Positions 29,292 through 33,099 of a stretch of DNA of 33,099 nucleotides are shown here, piece by piece. The first letter of the stretch is position 1. The number at the start of each line of letters is the position of its first letter. The notes under the pieces are model-generated. The model worked only from the letters and a program-made list of their open reading frames with translations, did not search any database and was not told where the DNA came from. The DNA is from Acidobacteriota bacterium (lineage in GTDB: Bacteria > Acidobacteriota > Polarisedimenticolia > Gp22-AA2). A program made the position numbers and the translations under genes. Where the stretch lies: NCBI GenBank assembly GCA_018606725.1, contig JAGYID010000027.1, positions 1 to 33,099 on the forward strand, written 5' to 3'.

Positions 29292-31246
29292 CAGTGGCGC
29301 ACGAGGGGAAGCGCCGACTCGATGCTGAAGTCGGGATCATCCGCCGCGTCGTGGCAGGTGACGCAGACGCCCTGGATGATGCAGAACGAGCATTGATCGG
29401 TGATCCCGTAGATGGTCGCCTTGCGGAGCGCCGGGGCCGCCTTGATGTGGTCGGCGCCGGGGCCGTGACAGACCTCGCATTGCACGTTGGTCATTTCAAC
29501 GGTCACCGCCGCGTCGCCGAACCCGCCGGGGTGGCCGAAGCCGGTGGTGTGGCACGGCTGGCAGGTCCGGTCGGCCTCCCGCTCGACTTTCAGCAAGCGG
29601 GCGAAGGCGGCGGCGTGCGGCGTCCGGCTCCACTGGTCGTACTCCTTGCGGTGGCAGTCGCGGCAGGCGCCGGCGCCGACGAACGCCACGCCCGACTTGA
29701 ACTTCTCCAGCCGGCGCGTGTTGATGACCTCGAGCCGCTGGCGCTGCTCGTCGCTATAGCGGAACAACTTGTCCAGGTCCACCCGGTCGCGGTGCGCCAC
29801 CAGCGCCAGCGCTTCGTCGACATCGAAGTTGAGCACGAACTTGCCGGTGTGACAGCCGGAGCAGAGTTTGGCCATCGCCTGCGGGTCAATGCCGGTGGCG
29901 CCCGCGCCGCTCGCGGCGTCGGCGGAGCCGGCGTGCCCGCCACCGGCGCCGTGGCAGATCTCGCACTGCACGTTCACCATGTGCGGGGTCGCCTCGATAT
30001 CCGCGAAGCCGCCGTCCTGGCCCACGCCGGTGACATGGCAGCGGACGCACTCCGGGTCGCGCCACTTGTCGCCGGCGGCCAGGCTGTCCCATGCGAGACT
30101 GTGCGGTGTCAACAGCCAGTCGCGGTACTCGCGCAGGTGGCAGGCGCGGCAGGTCGCATCGCCGCTGAAGCGGCCGGCCGGGAGCGCCGCCGCCAGCGCC
30201 CGTGGCTCGTCGCCGAGCAGCAGTCGGAGCTGCAGGCGGGTCAGCTCGGCGCGGTCGGGGCGGTCGCCCGCCTCGTGGAAGCGGATGAAGCCGCCGCGGT
30301 CGATGAAGAACAGATCGGGCGTGCGGCTCGAGTCGTACTTGGCGAAGATCTCCCGCGAGCGGTCGACGATCACCGGGAAGTCGATGCCCCCCTCGCGGAG
30401 AAAGTCGCGCAAGGTGCCGCCGACGTCGCGCGACGTGACGCCGATGGCGACGACCCCGCGCGAACGGAACTCCCGCAGGGCGGGCACCAGGCGCGGAAAA
30501 TCCTTCTGACAATGCGGGCACTCCTGGTCGAAGAAATCGAGGACGACGACCTTGCCGGCCAGCGCCGCGAGGTCGATCGGGCGCCCGTCGAGATCCCGGG
30601 CGGCGAACAAGGGGGCCTTCGGATCGCGGGTGTAGTCGAGGTCGAGGGGCCGGCCCGCGGTTGCGGCCAGGGTCGGAAAGCCGCGCAGGAAGGCGACCAT
30701 CGCCTCGAGGCGCGGCTGGTAGCGGGCGCCGAGGAAGCCATCGAGGCGGAAGCGGACGATTCCGTCCTTGTCCACCAGGACGACGGCCGGCAACTCGCCG
30801 ACCCCGTAGGCCGGCGCGATGGTGCCGGGATCGCGCAGCACCGGCAGGGTGATCCTCTGCGACGTCGTGAAGCGCTTGAGATCCTCGAGCGAGCCGCGCC
30901 CCAGCCCGAGGAAGACGGTGGGGGCGTAGGCCGGGTCGTCGCGCAGCCCGGAGAGCGCCCGCGCCAGGTCCGCCGCCATCGGCGCCCCGGGCCGGAACAA
31001 GAGCAGCGCCAGCGGCCGGTCCTGCATGCTGCGCTTCGGCAGCCATGCACCGGACGCGTCCTGCGCGGTGAAATCCGGAGCGGCCCGTCCGACCATCGGG
31101 TGGAAGGCCCCCTCATCGGGGCCGATGGCGGCGTTTCCTGCGTTCCGACCGGCGGGGCCGCAGGCTCCGCCCGCGACACAAAGGCCGCCCCACAGCAGAA
31201 CCAGCAGGAGGGCCTTTCTCGGGGTCACTGGATGCCGGGCGAGCAT
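29291..31246 (-). CDS. exported tandem redoxin-like + octahaem cytochrome c554-like protein
   Basis: Lipobox-like VAGGAC; two redoxin-like segments (second with CPHC: VVVLDFFDQECPHCQKDFPRL); CXXCH motifs CRACH, CVRCH, CEICH, CSGCH, CRDCH, CQPCH, CEVCH, CVTCH. Confidence 0.88.
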   Translation of the reverse strand: MLARHPVTPRKALLLVLLWGGLCVAGGACGPAGRNAGNAAIGPDEGAFHPMVGRAAPDFTAQDASGAWLPKRSMQDRPLALLLFRPGAPMAADLARALSGLRDDPAYAPTVFLGLGRGSLEDLKRFTTSQRITLPVLRDPGTIAPAYGVGELPAVVLVDKDGIVRFRLDGFLGARYQPRLEAMVAFLRGFPTLAATAGRPLDLDYTRDPKAPLFAARDLDGRPIDLAALAGKVVVLDFFDQECPHCQKDFPRLVPALREFRSRGVVAIGVTSRDVGGTLRDFLREGGIDFPVIVDRSREIFAKYDSSRTPDLFFIDRGGFIRFHEAGDRPDRAELTRLQLRLLLGDEPRALAAALPAGRFSGDATCRACHLREYRDWLLTPHSLAWDSLAAGDKWRDPECVRCHVTGVGQDGGFADIEATPHMVNVQCEICHGAGGGHAGSADAASGAGATGIDPQAMAKLCSGCHTGKFVLNFDVDEALALVAHRDRVDLDKLFRYSDEQRQRLEVINTRRLEKFKSGVAFVGAGACRDCHRKEYDQWSRTPHAAAFARLLKVEREADRTCQPCHTTGFGHPGGFGDAAVTVEMTNVQCEVCHGPGADHIKAAPALRKATIYGITDQCSFCIIQGVCVTCHDAADDPDFSIESALPLVRH

Positions 31247-31304
31247 CGTCTCTCGGACAAAGGAGCACGAGTATACTACGCGGCGATCGCGAGGAGTCGG
31301 CCGC

Positions 31305-31330
31305 CCTGCCGGGGCAGGCTCCCCGGCAGG
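31305..31330 (+). promoter_or_regulatory. perfect 10-bp stem hairpin adjacent to the Shine-Dalgarno of the LOG-family gene
   Basis: CCTGCCGGGG (31305-31314) - caggct - CCCCGGCAGG (31321-31330), followed by AGGAG and GTG at 31339. Confidence 0.55.
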
Positions 31331-31338
31331 AGGAGCGC

Positions 31339-31968
31339 GTGGAAAACAAGGTCGAGGAACGGGCCAGACGGCTCCGCATCACTGTCGGAGTGATGGGTTC
31401 TGCCGGCGGCGACTTGAGCGACGAGACCATCGCCAAGGCATACCGGATGGGCCAGGTGATCGCCCGGCGGGGCTGCACCCTGGTCACCGGCGCCTGTCCC
31501 GGTCTGCCGCACGAGGCGGTGCGGGGGGCCAAATCCGCCAACGGCATCGTCGTGGGCATCTCGCCGGCGCTCAATTTCGAGGAGCACGCCATCAAGTACC
31601 GCTCGCCCTACGAGGGGTACGATGCCCTCATCTACACCGGCAGCGGACTGATGGGACGCGAGATCGAGAACATCCGCTCCTGCGACCTGGTGATCTTCAT
31701 GGGCGGGCGCTCCGGCACCCTGGGCGAGTTCGCCATCGCCTACGACGAAGGGAAGGTGATCGGCATCCTGCGCGGCACCGGCGGCATCTCGGATCACATG
31801 GAGACGATCGTCGAACTGGTGCAGAAGGACACCGGCGCCCACGTGCTCTACAGCCGCGAGCCGGAGGATCTGCTCGACAAACTGCTCGCGGTTTACACCG
31901 AGAAGCTGTTGCCGTACTACAAGACGATCCTGGCCAATAGCGCACCGGACGGGCGACCCGAGGATTGA
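31339..31968 (+). CDS. LOG-family / SLOG-like nucleotide-binding protein (TIGR00725-like)
   Basis: GTG start; GVMGSAGGDLSDETIAKAYRMGQVIARRGCTLVTGACPGLPHEAVRGAK and IFMGGRSGTLGEFAIAYDEGKVIGIL. Confidence 0.85.
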   Translation: MENKVEERARRLRITVGVMGSAGGDLSDETIAKAYRMGQVIARRGCTLVTGACPGLPHEAVRGAKSANGIVVGISPALNFEEHAIKYRSPYEGYDALIYTGSGLMGREIENIRSCDLVIFMGGRSGTLGEFAIAYDEGKVIGILRGTGGISDHMETIVELVQKDTGAHVLYSREPEDLLDKLLAVYTEKLLPYYKTILANSAPDGRPED

Positions 31969-31990
31969 GCCGCGGGCCGGCGGCGGGGGA

Positions 31991-32302
31991 ATGACGATGG
32001 CGGAATTCAGGAAGGTCGCGACCATGGCCGAAGTCGCCGACGGGACCATGCGGCTGGTCCAGGCGGGCGACACGTCGATCGCGTTGTGCCGCCTCGGCGG
32101 CGCGGTGTTTGCCACCGCCAACACCTGCCCGCACCGCGGCGGATCGCTGGGGGAGGGGTCGGTCCAGAACGGCGCGATCGTCTGCCCCTGGCACGCCTTC
32201 CAGTTCGATCCGAAGACCGGCCGCTGTCTCAACAACCCGGCGCTCGCCGTCGCCTGCCACCAGGTCCGCATCGAGGGCGAGGACATCCTCGTCGAAATGT
32301 AG
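31991..32302 (+). CDS. Rieske [2Fe-2S] ferredoxin-like protein
   Basis: TCPHRGGSLGEG and VCPWHAFQFDPKTGRCLNNPA: CxH...CxxH Rieske ligands. Confidence 0.93.
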   Translation: MTMAEFRKVATMAEVADGTMRLVQAGDTSIALCRLGGAVFATANTCPHRGGSLGEGSVQNGAIVCPWHAFQFDPKTGRCLNNPALAVACHQVRIEGEDILVEM

Positions 32303-32357
32303 GAACCTGGCCGTGGCCGCGGCGGCCCGTCGGCAGGGCGTTTCGCCGGCCGCCAGG

Positions 32358-32385
32358 TTGCCCCGGGCGACCGCTTCCTTATAAT
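32358..32385 (+). promoter_or_regulatory. sigma70-like promoter
   Basis: TTGCCC (32358-32363), 16-bp spacer, TATAAT (32380-32385), 10 nt before ATG at 32396. Confidence 0.55.
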
Positions 32386-32395
32386 AGCCGTCGCC

Positions 32396-33004
32396 ATGAG
32401 ACACCGTGCCGGACCCCGCCGGATTTGCCGTGCAGCCGCGGCGCTGCTGATCGCCGGCGCCGGGCTCCTGCTCCCCGCCCCGGCGCGCTCCGAGATCCTC
32501 ATCAACCCTCAGGGGTGGAAGTTCCCGAACATCATCACCGCCGCCAAGGAGGTCATCCGGGTCTCCGACCGGACCCCCCTCATCGAGGGCAAGGAGACCA
32601 TCCTGCGCGGCTACCGCAAGTCGGACGGCACGCACTTCATGACGTACGAAATCGAGGGACGGGTGTTCGGCGTGCAGATCGACACCAACGGCAAGCCGCC
32701 GTTCGAGTACAGCATCATGGACACCGATGGGGACGGGAAGTTCGAGAGCAAGATCGTCGCCGACAAGGACAGCCAGGACCGCGCCTACGTCCCGCAGTGG
32801 ATCGTCGATTACTACTACTCGGTCCACACCGACTTGAAGCCGCCGGACGCCATGGCCGGGAACCCCGGGAAGGCCTCCAAGGCGCCGGCTCCCAGCCTGA
32901 GGAGCGTCCCGCCCCCGGCCGAACCCGCCGCCGCGGCCGCCCCCGCGCCAGCGGCCAAGGCCTCACCGCCGCCACCCGAGGCCCTCAAGCAGCCCAATCC
33001 CTAG
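32396..33004 (+). CDS. secreted hypothetical protein with DxDGDG-like Ca-binding loop and Ala/Pro-rich tail
   Basis: Signal peptide AAALLIAGAGLLLPAPARS; MDTDGDGKFESKIV; Pro/Ala-rich C-terminus. Confidence 0.75.
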   Translation: MRHRAGPRRICRAAAALLIAGAGLLLPAPARSEILINPQGWKFPNIITAAKEVIRVSDRTPLIEGKETILRGYRKSDGTHFMTYEIEGRVFGVQIDTNGKPPFEYSIMDTDGDGKFESKIVADKDSQDRAYVPQWIVDYYYSVHTDLKPPDAMAGNPGKASKAPAPSLRSVPPPAEPAAAAAPAPAAKASPPPPEALKQPNP

Positions 33005-33099
33005 CCCGGATTTCTCACCGGGGTTCGTCGCGAGACCGCGCAGATGGCCGTCATGACGGGCTCCCGCAGCGGCGAGGACCCGAAACGTATTCGACATAC

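Noticed and set aside
31272-31277. TATACT box upstream of the LOG-family gene
   Set aside because: Plausible -10 but no convincing -35 at the correct spacing, so not listed as a promoter.
29276-31393. 705-aa plus-strand ORF opposite the octahaem gene
   Set aside because: Antisense shadow; minus strand has eight CXXCH motifs and redoxin sequence.

Overview
GC-rich bacterial chromosomal window, densely coding on both strands, with no rRNA, tRNA, CRISPR array or transposase recognised. The best supported block is a compact histidine operon (about 19.03-26.58 kb): leader peptide with six His codons, hisG, hisC, hisB (dehydratase only), an in-frame hisH-hisF fusion, an in-frame hisA-hisI-hisE fusion, hisD, and a HAD phosphatase that may be the missing histidinol-phosphatase. 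Most junctions are ATGA/GTGA overlaps. Two large secreted proteins carry cytochrome c554-like multihaem modules: one is a degenerate M61-like + UshA/5'-nucleotidase-like + 4 CXXCH fusion (6.88-9.68 kb), the other a tandem redoxin + 8 CXXCH protein (29.29-31.25 kb). Other genes: Cas4/RecB-like nuclease, paired M16 peptidases, BON-domain protein, zincin-like metallopeptidase, a small secreted six-cysteine peptide, EVE-domain protein bracketed by two copies of a palindromic repeat, Lhr helicase, an AMP-ligase/carrier/acyltransferase fusion, a PKD/WPPNH-type secreted protein, amidohydrolase, EamA transporter, LOG-family protein, Rieske ferredoxin and a secreted hypothetical. All family calls come from reading motifs by eye; no database search was run.
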